This document shows, piece after piece, positions 1 to 13,411 of a stretch of DNA of 64,000 nucleotides. This DNA is from Polytrichum commune. Its lineage: Eukaryota > Streptophyta > Polytrichopsida > Polytrichales > Polytrichaceae. The stretch covers positions 8,430,001 to 8,494,000 of the forward strand of contig OX485806.1 of the NCBI GenBank assembly GCA_950295325.1, in the 5' to 3' direction. Each line of letters opens with the position of its first letter. The stretch's first letter is position 1. A program made the translations under genes and the position numbers. A model generated the notes under the pieces. The model was given only the letters and a program-made list of their open reading frames with translations, ran no database searches and was not told where the DNA came from.

Positions 1-235
1 TTTATTTCCAATTAATTCATCATATAGACCCTCCAAATTGTGTTTACAATTGAATGCATAATGGGACTACATTTGAGCACATAGGCCAACCCCATCATAA
101 CACATGCCTTTTTTTTTTTCTATTGTCCATTGTTAGCTTAGAACATTGCCATATACCACTCAAATATAGGTGTCAAGGTATAAAACATTAGTGATGCAAC
201 AACACCTATACATAGTTGTGATTTAGTTCGACATG
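1..235 (-). repeat. Dispersed repeat family E, partial copy
   Basis: This copy shares a 'tcatatagaccctcc...' start, 'gagcacataggcc' and 'ccatataccactcaaa' with copies at 6160-6560, 15770-15920 and 33060-33360. It is read in the opposite sense at 3605, 10325, 28355, 32080, 49535, 53000 and 62700. No coding signature is seen. It could be pieces of a large degraded element. Confidence 0.6.
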
Positions 236-451
236 AAAAAATTATGTATGGAAGAAATTCTATTCGTGCTATTCTCACATTAGGTGGTGGGCTCCATGCA
301 TTCCGAAGTGGAAAATTACATTTTGGACACTCAAAGCAAGACCTCTATGATGATAACTACGCCTACTTAGAACCCTTACCCAAACATGGCTCATCAACAC
401 GAAAACCTAATGTTATTTTTGGACACCCTCCAACTACTAGATGCTAACCAA

Positions 452-673
452 TGATTGGGGAGAACTGGCAGTTAGTTACAGATGAACCAGTTGAGTTTGG
501 GAAATAATAGGTTGAAGTTCAAGACTTCAGGAAAATTACCGATCATTTTAGAGGGATTTATTTAATATACCCCAATTTAATAAAGGAAAACCAAATGATG
601 TCAACATGTAACCGGTTGGACTTGCAAACACTAGGATCTCCACCGATTAGTATGCCCAAAAACCTCCCCGATT
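452..673 (+). mobile_element. Small inverted-repeat element, family B (about 220 bp), copy 1
   Basis: It starts TGATTGGGGAGA and ends CCTCCCCGATTA, so the ends are short inverted repeats. The interior has repeated AACCGGTT-like words and matches 1861-2080 (reverse), 8173-8399, 13750-14022, 15004-15200, 33376-33592 and 63512-63576. There is no ORF, so it is a non-autonomous DNA element of uncertain superfamily. Confidence 0.7.
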
Positions 674-1860
674 ACCGATGCTAACATGTGATTAAACCCT
701 CTTTCGAGTGTCAACAAAACCCAACACAAAGCGGTTGTTTTTAACAAATGATCACTGTGTTCATAAGCTTAAAAAGGCAATTAAAGGTGCAGTACCCATA
801 CGGTATTGTACTCTTCAATGATTTCGAAGACCCAAAGGAACACATTCCAAAGACCTAAACCCCTCAATAGGAACCTCTACAACACGTGCTCCAAAGGACC
901 CAAAAAAATCACTCAATGAATCACTCCAAGTGCCAAGCTTGTTGTCCTTGCTCAAGGATAGGTAGCATCTAGGTGGAGGTAAGATAAAGAAGGATAGAAG
1001 GATGAATCATGACGTTTGTCATTAGGTACTTGTATCCGTTTGCCATACAAACAAGCAACTAATTTTTATTTTGTTTTTTGGATTGGTACAAATTGATTGA
1101 ATCAAGTGCATGGAAAAGGAAGTACGACCGCCGCCCTTGGAGAAGCCCTAATTGGGCTTTCAATGAGAATCAAGATACAATGTGCATTGTTAACCGAGTA
1201 GAGTTCCAAGTCACCATCAATTTGCTCAAAGTTTGAGCGATCAACATCATTCAATTGTTATCAACCATTCCATTCTAATAATATTCAGTGACAATGCTTC
1301 ACCCAAATCTCATTCATTTTTCAGATTAAATTTATTTACCGACAAACATTTATAAAGTGTAATTCTAGTACCTTACATGACATATTTCCGGCCCCACCCA
1401 ACCGGATCACTTAGTTGTATTATGTCAAGAGTACACTTAGTTAGTGTCCAAGGATATCACGGTAAGTTGTAGGCGGAGACCTCTCTCAATTATTGAAAAT
1501 GGGTTTGTCTACCTTAGTGCAAAAGAAGTATTGCTAACCATGTGATCCTCCACATTCAGGTAGACAAACCCGTTCCCAATAACCACCCCAATCTTAATAC
1601 ATAGAACCCCTAAAGCCGTGAAGTTCCACACATGCAGTTGTCACAATCAGCGTGAGAAAGAAAGTAAGTTAAAAGGGCATGGGTTTGGGTTCCTTGAAAA
1701 GATCATTGCTTGTACTCAAGTTTTTGTCCCTCAATATCAAAAATAGGTTGACCTATGCTATGAATATGGGTTGGGAGAGAATCTTGCCTTTGAATTTATA
1801 GTAATTTCAAAACTCGGAAACAAAGTGTGAATTTTTTTGGTTAAACATTTTTGTGATCAG
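674..1860. other. Interval between two inverted family B copies
   Basis: No gene is supported. It contains an inverted pair GGGTTTGTCTACCT (about 1501) / AGGTAGACAAACCC (about 1558). A word 'ttagtgcaa...gtatt..ccatgtgatcctc' recurs near 2353, so the interval is itself repeat material. Confidence 0.5.
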
Positions 1861-2080
1861 TGATCGGGGAGATTTGTGGGCATAATCGGTTGAGATCCTA
1901 GTGTTTGCAAGTCCAATCGGTTACATGTTGACTTCCTTCGGTTTTCCTTTATTAAATAGGGGTATATTCTATAAATCCCTCTAAAACGATCGGTAATTTA
2001 TCTCCAGTCTTGAACTTCGACCAATTATTTCCCAAACTCAACCAGTTCATCTGTAACTAACTGCCGGTTCTCCCCGATCA
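1861..2080 (-). mobile_element. Family B element, copy 2 (reverse)
   Basis: The ends are a perfect 12-bp inverted repeat, TGATCGGGGAGA / TCTCCCCGATCA. The interior is the reverse complement of copy 1 with small differences. Confidence 0.75.
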
Positions 2081-4368
2081 TAGATTGTGATATCAATTTC
2101 TAAACCTATGAAAAATCACTCCAATATCACACTTATGCATAATCGCTCACGATTAACGGAAATGGAAATGTCTACCCTAATGACTGTGGAGTAGGTAAGA
2201 AAAACTGAAGATGCAGTCCAATCTCTTCAAAACATGTGACTTTATGGTGTTTGTTTGTCGATCCTCACCCAACCCACACACCAATCAAATATCGGTGTAA
2301 CGCCCACAAACCCTAGAATATTCCATGTTTGTAGGATCATAGATCCACATATGTTAGTGCAAGAGGAGTACTTTCGGAGCCACCATGTGATCCTCGTATG
2401 TTATGTTATGTTATGTTAGTGGCTCTTGCTCGAACTTTGGACACGAGCAAAGAGACAAAGCCTACGGCTCGCTAGGTGGCACAAAGAACATGACCATTTT
2501 CCACACAAGTTTCGACATGTTATTTGGGGATGTTATAAAAGGACCAACACTTGCGGTTCATACACAAGCAAAAAGTGGCCCAAATTTGGCTTCTTTTAGC
2601 TCAGGCATCCCACGTGTGGTTCTTTGTTATTCCTTTTGGATATCACACTTATGGTTAGATCAAGATGGGTCTTAAGTGGCCCGTTTTCTAAATCGGACCC
2701 TTGTTTTTGATTGGTATGTGGTTCGGTGAGGATGAAAGAGCAAAGATCATAAAGACACATGTTTACAAGAGATTGGACTGCGTTTTTTAATATTAATAAA
2801 ATATTCTACGCTCAATAGTGAACATAATTGGGATGATCTATGTATTCAATAAGAAATCAACAAACTTGCACTTCCGATAATCATAAATAGATCAGGGTAG
2901 GTTCGATTTCTACTTTGGTTTTTGTTGTTGCAAGTATTTCATTGTAGATTTGCTAAAGCATATTAACATGTTTTGTTGTGTTAATCTTATCAATAGAAGT
3001 TGGAGAACGCAAAACGAACCAAATAACACCCACATACCTTAAGGTAGATGTGCCTAACTCAATTTTTTTTCTCTCTCTGCACCCACTTCTAGTAAGATAT
3101 GAAACACACACTTAGTGCGAGATGGTTAACAACACTATATCATGCACGTAGCCATTTGCCTCGTAACTTTCATAGCTCATGAGAGTATCTTATTCATGTT
3201 GAAAGTGAAGATTCTTGTGCTCATTAGGTGGTCATATAAGTCCCCCCCCCCTTCCCCCTCCAAAATAAAAATAAGAAAATAAAATAAAATCATTTTCTCA
3301 TAAAGTACATTTTGCAACCTTAATGTAAGTGAGCCTAATTCAATCACTTATCTTGATTGACCACATGTACAAAATTTCTCAATTCATTATAGGCTAAAAA
3401 ATCAACACAATTGAAGGGGTCTTATATCACCATTTAAGGGGGGGGGGGGCGAAGAAAAGAAGGTTATGCACTTTGATAATGCATAAGAAACTTATATATA
3501 TAAACTCTAGAAGAAGATGTTAGAAAGTGCTACAAACCTAATATGGATTATTCTAAATTATTATCTCGTTCTAAGGTAACAAGCCTAAATTAGGTTACTC
3601 ATTTTAAAAGAACACTTGTATTTGAGTGGTGTGTGATCAGGTTCTAAATTTACGAGCGGACACCAAAACACATGTGTTTAAAAAAGATTGGATTACAAGC
3701 TCAAAAATAAAAGTACTCATGCTGCAGACAACACAAATTTATGAACCATTCTAGGTGAAACAATTGAGAAACCTATACGATCATTAAATTTTTTTAAAAA
3801 AATCTTCACATCAATAGTGAATAAGATATTCATACGAGCTTCAAAAACTATGAGAAAATGGGCTACATGCACGCTTTGGAAATTGTTAATTAATCATCTC
3901 TTACCAATCGAGTGTTTCACATCCTACTCGAAGCGTGTGTAGAGCTAAAAGCAATTGTTCAAGGCCCCCCCGCTTACCCTAACCATGTGTGTTTAATATC
4001 TTAGGAGGAGAATTTGCTTGGGGAAAGTGTATGTTAAATTTAGGGTTTTCTTCCCATTGCGTTGATGTGGGGATGATTAGCAATTATTAAAGAAAGAGCC
4101 ACCCATGCCAAGGAAGTGAACAATCCGACACTTGAACCGTCCTTCTTTGTTCAACCATTTGTGGTGTGGGTGTGTGTGTTGTGTGGTCAGTTACAACAAT
4201 GTGGTGTTGCTCAAATGATAAGAGAGCCAACGTGTCCTTGTGTATGGGCCATGATGGGAAGGCGGCTCTATTGTACTCATGAGCTTGTACGAAAACAAAC
4301 CTAGCCACTCACCTATACAATATTGTACGCCCTCATGTGTTTATTCAACTCAAAAGAGTAGGCTATGA
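2081..4368. other. Gene-free repeat region
   Basis: It holds a TATGT(TATGT)n run at about 2397-2420, a segment at 2680-2960 that recurs around the element at 16399, a poly-C tract near 3242, a poly-G tract near 3438, and a plus-sense family E copy at about 3605-3960. ORFs here are short and unlike known proteins. Confidence 0.5.
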
Positions 4369-4871
4369 GGGGCCACTTCACACACGAGCCAAGACCCGTG
4401 ACCATGTGATTGTGAGAGCCCAAAAGAAAAGTGTCCAAAGGCCGTCCCAACACACCTCCAACATCATGTAGTGTGGTCACGGACCCTCAAGTGTAGTGTG
4501 AAGTCATATGTGACCGGGCCCTCAATCAAATTGCTATTTCAATGAATCTCTATTCATGTGGGTCCTCACACATGATAAAATAAGATAAATCAGTGGTTGT
4601 GAGCGTTCGGAGTGCCATGGTCTCCTGGTTTTGTGCTAGGCCTACCTCCAAGAGGTGGTTTTTGAAAATAGTCCAAGTGACCATGAAACTTGATCCATTC
4701 GATGCCACGTAGGAATCCATGTAGACTTTTACATCCATCTTGCATGCACATACTCCATTGGTCCCTCAAGCGTAGTGTGAAGCGAACTTGGACCGGCTCC
4801 GCCTTTTCCACCAATGAGAGTGCTTGAAGTGTTGTGGTCACGGGCTCTCAGTCTCGTGTGTGAAGTGGCCC
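4369..4871 (+). mobile_element. Tourist-like MITE, family A, copy 1 (503 bp)
   Basis: It begins GGGGCCACTTCACACACGAG and ends TGTGTGAAGTGGCCC, inverted ends of over 13 bp, flanked by the 3-bp direct repeat TGA (4366-4368 and 4872-4874). Four other near-full copies lie at 7474, 30864, 54040 and 57427. It is noncoding. Ends and 3-bp duplications point to the PIF/Harbinger superfamily. Confidence 0.85.
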
Positions 4872-5497
4872 TGAGTCTCAACACACATTTGCCTGAATCT
4901 AGGGATGCATGCCTTATTCAAACACTAACTTAGTCTTAAGCGGTTTCTATCTAATGCAGGTGTACTTACTACATACCGGAAAACCCCCGGAAAAGCTTCC
5001 CTATTTATTTAGGCAATTGCCTTGCCAAGATGGAAGTTGTGTTCATGTCACATCAATTTTGTGCATGTGGGATCCAACCGCTTTCTTCCATGTGGCATTT
5101 GCACTAAAAAGAAAAGAAACGAAAAGATAAATGTGTTTTGTGTTAAAATGAAATATGGTACTATGGTGTCAAAGTTTGGAATGTGGGCATCCAAATAAAA
5201 AGTGTTTAAGTAAGTCTACGAGTGATGCACTAAGAATCCAAGAGTTATTCATCTTGGGCCCAGAAATGCAATCTCACCGTTTAGGCTCCTCAATTGAATT
5301 TTCTAACGTGCTCATGTAATATTTATTACAACGTTAAAATCCCTATTCATGATGAAGTGCGGGGAGTAACCATTACAGGCTTTGTCTACGTTTTGTAAAA
5401 TGAGTCCTTACATTAAATAGATAAATAACCAACGTTAGGCAATCAGACGTGAATTTGAGTATGTTGGCCTTACCTTATTCAAGAATCCTTTTGGTGT

Positions 5498-5690
5498 AGG
5501 GTGGGGTTTACTGCTTACCTTGCAGTGGGCGCAGTGGGTGGGCTCTTGACTTCCTACTTATCTAGTTAGTTTTTTCCATCAAATAGAGAGAAGATTTCAC
5601 AGCAAGAATCGAACCGCCAAGCACTCCATTTGGAAATGGGTACCTCTCCACTATCACCTAATAGTTTAGGGTCATCTAGGACCTGAGTCC
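5498..5690 (-). mobile_element. Possible tRNA-derived SINE
   Basis: On the minus strand CGGTTCGATTCTTG (5603-5617 region) resembles a pol III B box. About 30 bases upstream, TAGTGGAGAGGTACC resembles an A box; order and spacing fit a tRNA-like promoter. No full tRNA fold was seen and no target duplication was identified. Confidence 0.35.
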
Positions 5691-6159
5691 TTACATAAGG
5701 ATGTACCATGTACAAGAAAATATTTCAAACCAAAAATGTATACCCAAACAATAGTCTCAAATTGTTGAAGACTTTGTCAGTGATCCTCAACGATATTTGT
5801 TCCTTTGCTTGAAATAGGGATAGTGTAGGGATTGTTAAGTCAACCACGTAGTTTGTTGAAATACCACATAACACATCACGCGGTCACATGACCTATCAAA
5901 GTTTAATTTTCATCGCACACATGAAGAGGAGGAGCAAGGTATCAATTTTGTCTTAGAATTGATGAACTTGGCCGACTAAATGAACTATACAACTTGGGCA
6001 ACGCTAATTTATACATCTTTGTGGTCGTTTAAACCAGTGTGTGGTCAATTCAACAATCCCCTACATTTATGTTTTTAAAACCAAAGTCAATACCAAGCAG
6101 TCAAGCAAGACATCACATCTTGGTATACAATGTAAGGTGCGCATTGTTATTGTGGGCAC

Positions 6160-6560
6160 TTTCAACTTAACATACAATTTTGGCCATTGGATATGAACGG
6201 ACATTCTCACATCTAGTCAGCAATTGCTAATCAAGAAAATTCTCATTTTGAGTTGTGAAACCAAAGTTGAGATGCAAAAGTTGTAGGAGATTAAAGTGAA
6301 GATTCTCATTCTTCTTAAATAATCACATGGACCCTCCCAATTGTGTTAATTGTTGAGCCTCAAATGGGGTTTATAATTTGAGCACATGATCCAATCGCCT
6401 TGTGACATATGTCCTCATTATGTCCATTCATGAGTACAACCCTTGCCATATACCACTCAAAATGTAGGTGTATGATTGAGAAGAGTGACCACATAAGGCC
6501 CACGTTCCTCATGAGATGCTTGTGCAAGTTCGTGTGACAACTCGTTGTCGAGAATAATTC
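6160..6560 (-). repeat. Dispersed repeat family E copy
   Basis: It carries 'aataatcacatggaccctccc', 'gagcacatgatcc' and 'ccatataccactcaaa', the same ordered words as 1-235 and 15770-15920. Confidence 0.6.
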
Positions 6561-7100
6561 CCTAGATGTAGGCATATGTCTTTATCATAACTAATATTTC
6601 ATCATACCATCTTCATCAATGGAATTTAGGGTTTGTTTTTCTTCTTCTTTTTCATTTTTTTTCCACATCTCCAAGAAAAATAAATGATAACAATTATTGA
6701 AGTGTTGAAGCCAAATATGGCTGATGTTACAAATTTGCATCCAAGTGTGGACATATTCATCCAAATCTCATGAGTGTTGGGGGAGTTTTATGCATGAGTA
6801 AAGCATTTTGATTGTCAACCGCATGTCTTTGGTTTTTGAATTATCGTAGTGGGTGTCAATCTTGCACAAATTGCATGATGTAATTCAAGCACATGAGAAC
6901 TAAGGCAATGAAGAACGTTTGCAACGTATTTTGATTCATCAAACTTCTCGAATCTTCGTTGATGAGTGGAATCACCATGTAAGCATAGCGATAAACAATG
7001 GAGCATGTTTGTAGCGGAAAAAAACTAAGTTCCATCATATTCATACCGTTTTGCTTAGCTATGTATACATATGGGATAGCAAGGCAACTATTGAGCGGTA

Positions 7101-7201
7101 TTCCCTCCGTGCCAAAATGATTGTCCTATTCCCCAAAGTTTTATATCCCAAAATGTTATAAAATTCCGGGGGGTAGGACAATCATTTTGGCACGGAGGGA
7201 G
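7101..7201. mobile_element. Stowaway-like MITE (101 bp)
   Basis: The ends are TTCCCTCCGTGCCAAAATGA and, on the other strand, CTCCCTCCGTGCCAAAATGA; the match continues to about 28 bp with one mismatch. The target duplication is TA (7099-7100 and 7202-7203). The CTCCCTCCGT end and TA target are the hallmark of Stowaway (Tc1/mariner). Confidence 0.93.
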
Positions 7202-7473
7202 TATAAGGATAACGTGTTGATATTGACATGGGTGAAGCATCAATGTTCACTTTCTTTGTTCTTTGTACTATGAGAATCGATCGTCTACGTAGGTGATAGA
7301 TTTGTGTATTAAGAGCTTGGTTTCTTGTAGTAAAATAATGATGGATTTGTCTTGTATGTTTTTTGGTTAGCCCCATATTGTATGAAAAGCTGGAGCTAAT
7401 ATGGCATGTGTTCCATGCTCTAATATGGGTATGCATCTAGAGAGAGGGTGCTTCTAATTTCTTCATCTCCTTA

Positions 7474-7971
7474 GGACCACTTCACACACAAGCCAAGAGC
7501 TGTGACCATGAAATTGTGAGAGCCCAAGGAAAGTGTCCAAAGGCCATCCCAAGACACTTGCAAAATCATGTAGTGTGGTCATGGACCCTCGAGTGTAGTG
7601 TGAAGTCATATGTGACCGATCCCTCAACCAAATGCCATTTCATTGAATTTCTATTCATGTGGGTCCTCACACATGATAAAATAGAACAAATCAACGGTTG
7701 TGAGCGTTCGGAGTGCCATGGTCTCCCAGTTTTGTGTTAGGCCTACCTCCAAGAGGTGGTTTTAAAAAATAATCCAAGTGACCATGCAACATGATCCATT
7801 CGATGCCATGTAGGAGTCCATGTAGACTTTACATCCATCTTGCATGCACATACTCCGTTGGTCCCTCAAGTGTGGTGTGAAGCGAACTTGGACCGGCTCC
7901 GCCTTTTCCACCAATGAGAGTGCTTGAAGTGTAATGGTCACGGGCTCTCGGTCTTGTGTGTGAAGTGGCCC
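7474..7971 (+). mobile_element. Tourist-like MITE, family A, copy 2 (498 bp)
   Basis: It has the same ends and interior as 4369-4871, flanked by TTA (7471-7473 and 7972-7974). The first bases read GGACCAC, a one-base change from the family end. Confidence 0.85.
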
Positions 7972-8172
7972 TTAGGCACTTGGTTTTGGGATGAGGGACT
8001 GCTTTCTTCAATCCAAATTGGTGTGTTGTGGTGTGGTGTGGTGCAAGCAATGAGGGCTATTGTGATCCAAGTCCCTCTCCGCTTTGGTGTTAGGGTGTGT
8101 TGGTTTGCGGCATTGATCGATCGATCGGGCTTACATTTGCTCCAAACATGCTCAACTTCTCGGAACCCATGT

Positions 8173-8399
8173 CCGGGAAGAACCGGTGGTTAGTTGGAGA
8201 TGAACCGGTTGAGTTCGAGAAATAACCGGTTGAAGTTGGACACATTAGGAAATTAACCGGTTGTGTTAGAGGAATCTATAGAAAGAATATACCTCAAATG
8301 AATGAAAGCAAAACCGGAAGATGCCATCAAACATGTAACCGGTTGGATTTAGAATCACTAGGATCTTGACCGACTATATATGCCCAAAAACTTCCCGGG
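8173..8399 (+). mobile_element. Family B element, copy 3
   Basis: It begins CCGGGAAGAACCGG and ends ACTTCCCGG; the 8-bp terminal inverted repeat is intact. The interior matches copy 1 and is rich in AACCGGTT words. Confidence 0.72.
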
Positions 8400-8491
8400 A
8401 CCTGCTTGGAACTAATTGCTTGCCTTCATCGTTGGTCTTTGTCGTTGGCATTCTTGCTGTTGTGGTGTGTGCAACACGGGGGTCCTTTGAT

Positions 8492-8959
8492 TAAGGTAGG
8501 AATACCATAACCCGTTAATGACCACTAGTGGTGCACTAGACTAGGGGCAGAGTGGTTCTTGTGCGGACCCAAAATGGCTAACTGGAAAAGCGGTGGCCCG
8601 AAAAGGACGCATTGCTAGATGGGATGCAATGATTGGCCGGATAGGTGTTGTTTCACACCACTTGCAATCACTTTTGGGTACCATTAAGTTAACCGTTTTG
8701 CGTGTCTTTGTATGCAGAGTAGAATATTTTGATGTTTAGATTAGGGAGACTCTATTGTACAAGTAGGGGGTTCGACTTACTTGCCTCTTTGGAAAAGTGT
8801 AACTAATTATATACAAGAAATTTAATTATGAAACAACTTGCATTCCTCATCATTTCCTCTTCTCCATTTCCGAAAAATATTACACAAAATTTCAAGCCAC
8901 TCGTTCTAGCCGACTCACCTTATATTCACGGAATCACGGGTCATGGTATTCCTACCTTA
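8492..8959. mobile_element. Inverted-repeat element, family H (468 bp)
   Basis: The left end TAAGGTAGGAATACCATAAC matches the reverse complement of the right end, TAAGGTAGGAATACCATGAC. The inverted match is about 24 bp with one mismatch. No clear target duplication and no second copy were seen in the window. Confidence 0.6.
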
Positions 8960-9585
8960 GAAGGGAAAGAATACCTCGAACGCCCCTCCCAAAGTCAATC
9001 GAGATCAACTGCTACTCTAAAATTAGGTATTCACTGCTCGGGCCTTTGAAAGTAACTTTACCTCAAGACCATTAATTGCGTGATAACTATGGCCATGCGT
9101 ACTTCTTGTGCTAACCGGTATTTCCATGGGTTTTTAATATTCCTTGGTTATTTCATCACTTCAAGATGCCTCTACATTTTCTTTTTCTTTTTTTCTTTCT
9201 AGGTCAAATAGTCGTAGTTTTGGGACTTGATTGGAGTTTTGATGGACACAATGCGTATTATTAGTGAAAGGGAAGGCACTCGGAAGGAGGAAAGGGGAGA
9301 GGTGGGACATAGCTAGGAGGAGAATTGGGAAGGAGGAAGGAAGGGAGGTGTAGTATCCTTGATTTTGTTGGAATATGTGTAGTCATCTTTCAAATGATGT
9401 GGCACTTTTGTAGTATATATTGGATATTTAAAAGGGGTCTCCACTATTGAAAGTAGAGTGAATCACCATTTCACATCCACGTTCATCAAATTTTTGAACT
9501 GATTCTGTCAATTTAGTATCTCAAAAACAAATGCAAAGTTGGACTTACTTTATGGAAGGTAACATATAACCAAAACCTACACTAC

Positions 9586-9803
9586 ACTACACTAAATGTT
9601 GTATTTAGTGTCACTTACTATTTGGAATTACACAATGTTATAATTATTTATTGTATATCTCATTTTTTTTGTCAGCAAGATGTTTGGACATTATAGAACA
9701 TTAACATCTCTACTTTGTAAAGACAATACACTAGTAGTAAAAAGATATAGCATTGTGTAACTGCAAATAACGAGTGATACTAAATATGATATTTAGTGTA
9801 GTT
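9586..9803 (+). mobile_element. MITE family C, copy 1 (about 218 bp)
   Basis: Both ends are palindromic words of the form ACTAAATNNNGTATTTAGTGT / ACTAAATATGATATTTAGTG. The interior has 'tttggaattacacaatg' and 'tttggacattata', shared with 25651-25873 and, reversed, 29229-29450. Confidence 0.7.
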
Positions 9804-12800
9804 GTTGGAGACATGTTGGGGGTTATAAATGTATCACTACTATACATGTCCTTGGTCATAGGTTTGTTTTGAGTAACTTACAATTGGGGGGTGGGGGGAT
9901 GTTCTTTGAGAGTTGGAGCCACATGCGTGCAAGGCCCCATAATACAAGTTTTCCATGACAAGAAATAAACACCACACATATAAATCATAGACTATGTATT
10001 AGTTTCATGTACGTGTATAGCAATGTTGAGTTCCTTAAGTAAATTGCCTCACTTATGTATTTTGAATATGAGCGGTTGTAAATAAAAATCATTTCTTGTA
10101 TGGATACTCATAAGTCACTTTTTATTGACAAAGTCATTCCATTATCATGTATGATGGAGTTGATGCCAAGTACCGCTTCATGGATAAGCGCATATGAACT
10201 TTAGGGTGTATAAGGTATATTTTGATGATATAAACTTCTCTTGTGAGACATATTAGGGATGTTTTGGGGAACATTGACCTCTCCCATAAAAAATTAAGGA
10301 ACCTTATTTATTTATAAAACTAAGTGGAACAATGCCCATGTCGTATTAAATGCCAATGCCATTTTGTACACACATGTGATACTATACATGCTATGTTGAG
10401 CCTCATCCTAAGTCACCCTACTTATGAGAACGTCAGGTGTATATTTGGGGCTCATGTCATCACTCTTATGAGTTGGACATGCATGTACTTGAGTAGTATA
10501 TGGTAAGGCTAGTAGTTATGAATGACATCCAAAAAAACAAGTATTACAATAAGATTGGACTACATGTTCACACAATCTTCTTAACTCCATGTCCAATAGT
10601 TAACACAATTGGGCAAGCCTATTCAAATCCCATTCAATCACTTAAAAACAAAGTGGATCTTCATTGCAACCTCTATAAAACTATGTATCTCAACTATGAT
10701 TATCTTAAATATTAATACTCTATGCATGATTCCCAATTGCTAAGTGGATGACACAATTCCCGAGTTGATCTTGAGGCTATAAATGTATGTGGAGTTGGAA
10801 GTGCCCATAAATAGGGCCATATGTCTTAGTAAGCAACAAGAAGTGATGATGCAATGATAGAAATTGCTGACATGGAAATGTGGAGATCGTTCTAGGTAAA
10901 GTAAAAATAGCTAGAACAATTGTGAAGGGCTAATCAATCACTCAAAGAGAAAAATAATCTTCAAATTTACCCCTTATATCATCCAAATGTTGAGCTTGAA
11001 ACTTGAAATAACAATTTACACGACTTGCCTTTACAACTGAGTAGATGAGATGATTCCCAACCCAATCCAACAACCAACAATGTTTGTGGAGTCGGACTCA
11101 AGTGCTGATGATTGGGCCAAAATACCTTTGTAAGGGTCCAACTGCACCACATGATTGACATAATTAATTAACTTACGAGTTAGTGAAGATTCCCTAACCA
11201 AAATTCTAGCTACCTCTAATCATCGTCAAATCAGCCGCACCACCTAGTTAGGAAAATAACTAACAATAAGAGTTAGTGAGAATAAAACTTGCTAGTATGC
11301 TAGCTAATGGATTGCAGCCCACACATCCTAGTCACGACTAACTAAAGGTTGACCAATTTAAGAGAGGAGTTTAGGTTGACAGACCAAAGTTTTTCTCAAC
11401 TTGCCCAAGTTTTGGACATGACATTAATTATGATACAATATAATTTTTTGGCCCACACCATTTGTGTTCCATTATAATTAAATAACCTTTACACCCTAAA
11501 ATTAAAATTTATTAATATTAATATTTGAACATTGGCAATGATATTATACTACTATTTTTCATTTAATAATGTATGCTAATTTAGGATGATGTAAGAAAGA
11601 GTGTGGTCCACCTCATAGCATAACAGAGAAAAGATGGGGAAAATGAGAGATTGGCATTCAAGAAAAGAATTTGGGCTAATCAATGATAATAGTTAGTTGG
11701 CTTTAGGGATAGAGTAGGGTTAAATTTATTCACCAAAACAAAGTTCAACAAGTTAGCTAATTTATAGTTTGATTACTTTGAAGTTGAACCTTAATTTTGA
11801 CTTTTTTTGAATTTAACAAGGTGGTGCGAGGACAAGATTGATTAGCTACTTCATATATTAGCTAACTACAAACGGCTCATCCTAGACACCGGCTCGGCGA
11901 CTATATCATTCAACAAAAATACATTGAAACTAAATGAATACAATGGATTTTCAGTTTACAAGAATGATTGTCGATTATACTTTGAATCTCTACTAGAGAA
12001 TAAAGCTCCTATGAAGACAATTCTAAAAGCATTCCAATCTTGCTATTCTCGGTGTTGCTTGTGTTAGGTTGAGTTAGCAATGTGATAGCTTTATTTTTCC
12101 GTGCCAAGCTAGTTGCTTTATTATGGGCCATCCTTGCAATATGTTCTGATGTCACATTGGTTAGTGCTGAACAACCACTTCTTTGAGTTGGGCTACAGAG
12201 GTGAAGGGGGTCTAGTTAAATATGAACTCCAAAATTTAATAAGTTGGAGATAAAAAAAATTGTTTTCTTGATTTATTATATATATGAAATCTTAAAGAAG
12301 CGTATAAATCTCTAAATACTAAAATTGCTCAAGATGTAGTTCTCTATAATAGGGAAAGAAACAATAGGGGGTCAAGTTTTTGTGTTGGATGGATGAAAGG
12401 TACGCTTGTATGCAACAACTCCCTCTCGATTTCTGATAAATTCACTATTATGTTAACTTCACTATAACAACTTCACTATTATGTTGTCTTTATGAACAAT
12501 TTTCCTCTTTACCCATGCAAATCACCTCGGGTCAAAATGAGATCACCAAAAAACATCTAACTTTGTGAATTGATCCGTATGGTAGCCACAATAGAAAAAA
12601 TCATGTATTTTGTTACTTGTGGTGACAAATATTCAAAATATTGTGGAAAGTCGATAAATTAACTTGGGAAAACCTAATTGCACATTAGTGTTGAACTTTG
12701 GAGGCACACATGAGGTGGGAGAAAATTATCTAGGGTTGCATGCAATTCTAGAGTCAATGACCCAGTGCAATATGGATTATCATTAGTTAATTCATCAGTT

Positions 12801-13083
12801 AAGGCATCATCAAATAAGTTAGCAATGAAGTTATCAGCTCCATGTGTCTTGTATATCAGCTCTCAAAGTGGGCTCTTCTAGACTAATTCATGGCTTCTTA
12901 TTATAATTTTGGGGTATAATTTTTCAAAAAGAAGAAACATATAAACTGTAATATAATTTCATGCGTATTTCCCCTCGAAGAATAATGGTAGGGGCCCAAC
13001 TCAAAGAGGCGGGCGTCCAGCCATGGCCACCTCTCTTGTATGTCGAGTCCAATTGCCCTACCCTCTTTGGAAGCTACACTAAA
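9804..13083. other. Gene-free repeat region
   Basis: It includes a plus-sense family E copy (about 10325-10960) and long AT-rich stretches with only short ORFs. No gene is supported. Confidence 0.5.
10325..10960 (+). repeat. Dispersed repeat family E copy, long
   Basis: It shares ordered words with the 28355 and 49535 copies, including 'cacaattgggcaagcc', 'cttcattgcaacc' and 'gtggagttggaagtgccca'. Confidence 0.55.
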
Positions 13084-13411
13084 TAGTCCTATTAGTGTAG
13101 GTGGGAAATTAGTGTGGCCCATACTAATTTCTAGTCAAGGAGGAATTAACATGGGTCTAAGTCCCTGGGTCTTCCCCTAAGTCTTCATGAAGACTTTCGA
13201 CCAACACATTGAATATTAATTACAGGACATGAATAGCACAAAATGAAAAATCACCCACATTAATTTTCTAGATGAACAATTAATGTGATCTTGCTAATTT
13301 TCTACTAGAAAATGAACATCACTTAAAAATGAATGTGGCCCCCATTAATTCTCATTATGAGAATTAGCATGGACTCCGGATAATTAGAATTAACCCACAC
13401 TAATAGGACTA
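13084..13411. mobile_element. Inverted-repeat element (328 bp)
   Basis: It starts TAGTCCTATTAGTGTAGGT and ends ACCCACACTAATAGGACTA, inverted ends of about 18 bp with one or two mismatches. The interior repeats 'attagtgtggccca'-like words in both senses. The superfamily is unknown. Confidence 0.55.

Larger units (their letters stand above)
4875..7100. other. Gene-free repeat region
   Basis: It holds the SINE-like candidate at about 5498-5690, a minus-sense family E copy at about 6160-6560, and otherwise degraded AT-rich sequence. No gene is supported. Confidence 0.45.

Noticed and set aside
3242-3450. Poly-C and poly-G tracts as a possible inverted-repeat element
   Set aside because: Only the homopolymers pair; flanking bases do not continue the inverted match.
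7829-8193. ORFs over the family A MITE (also at 4550-4841, 31042-31236 and 54218-54629)
   Set aside because: The same frame recurs in each MITE copy and is broken or shifted between copies. It is open by chance in a noncoding element.
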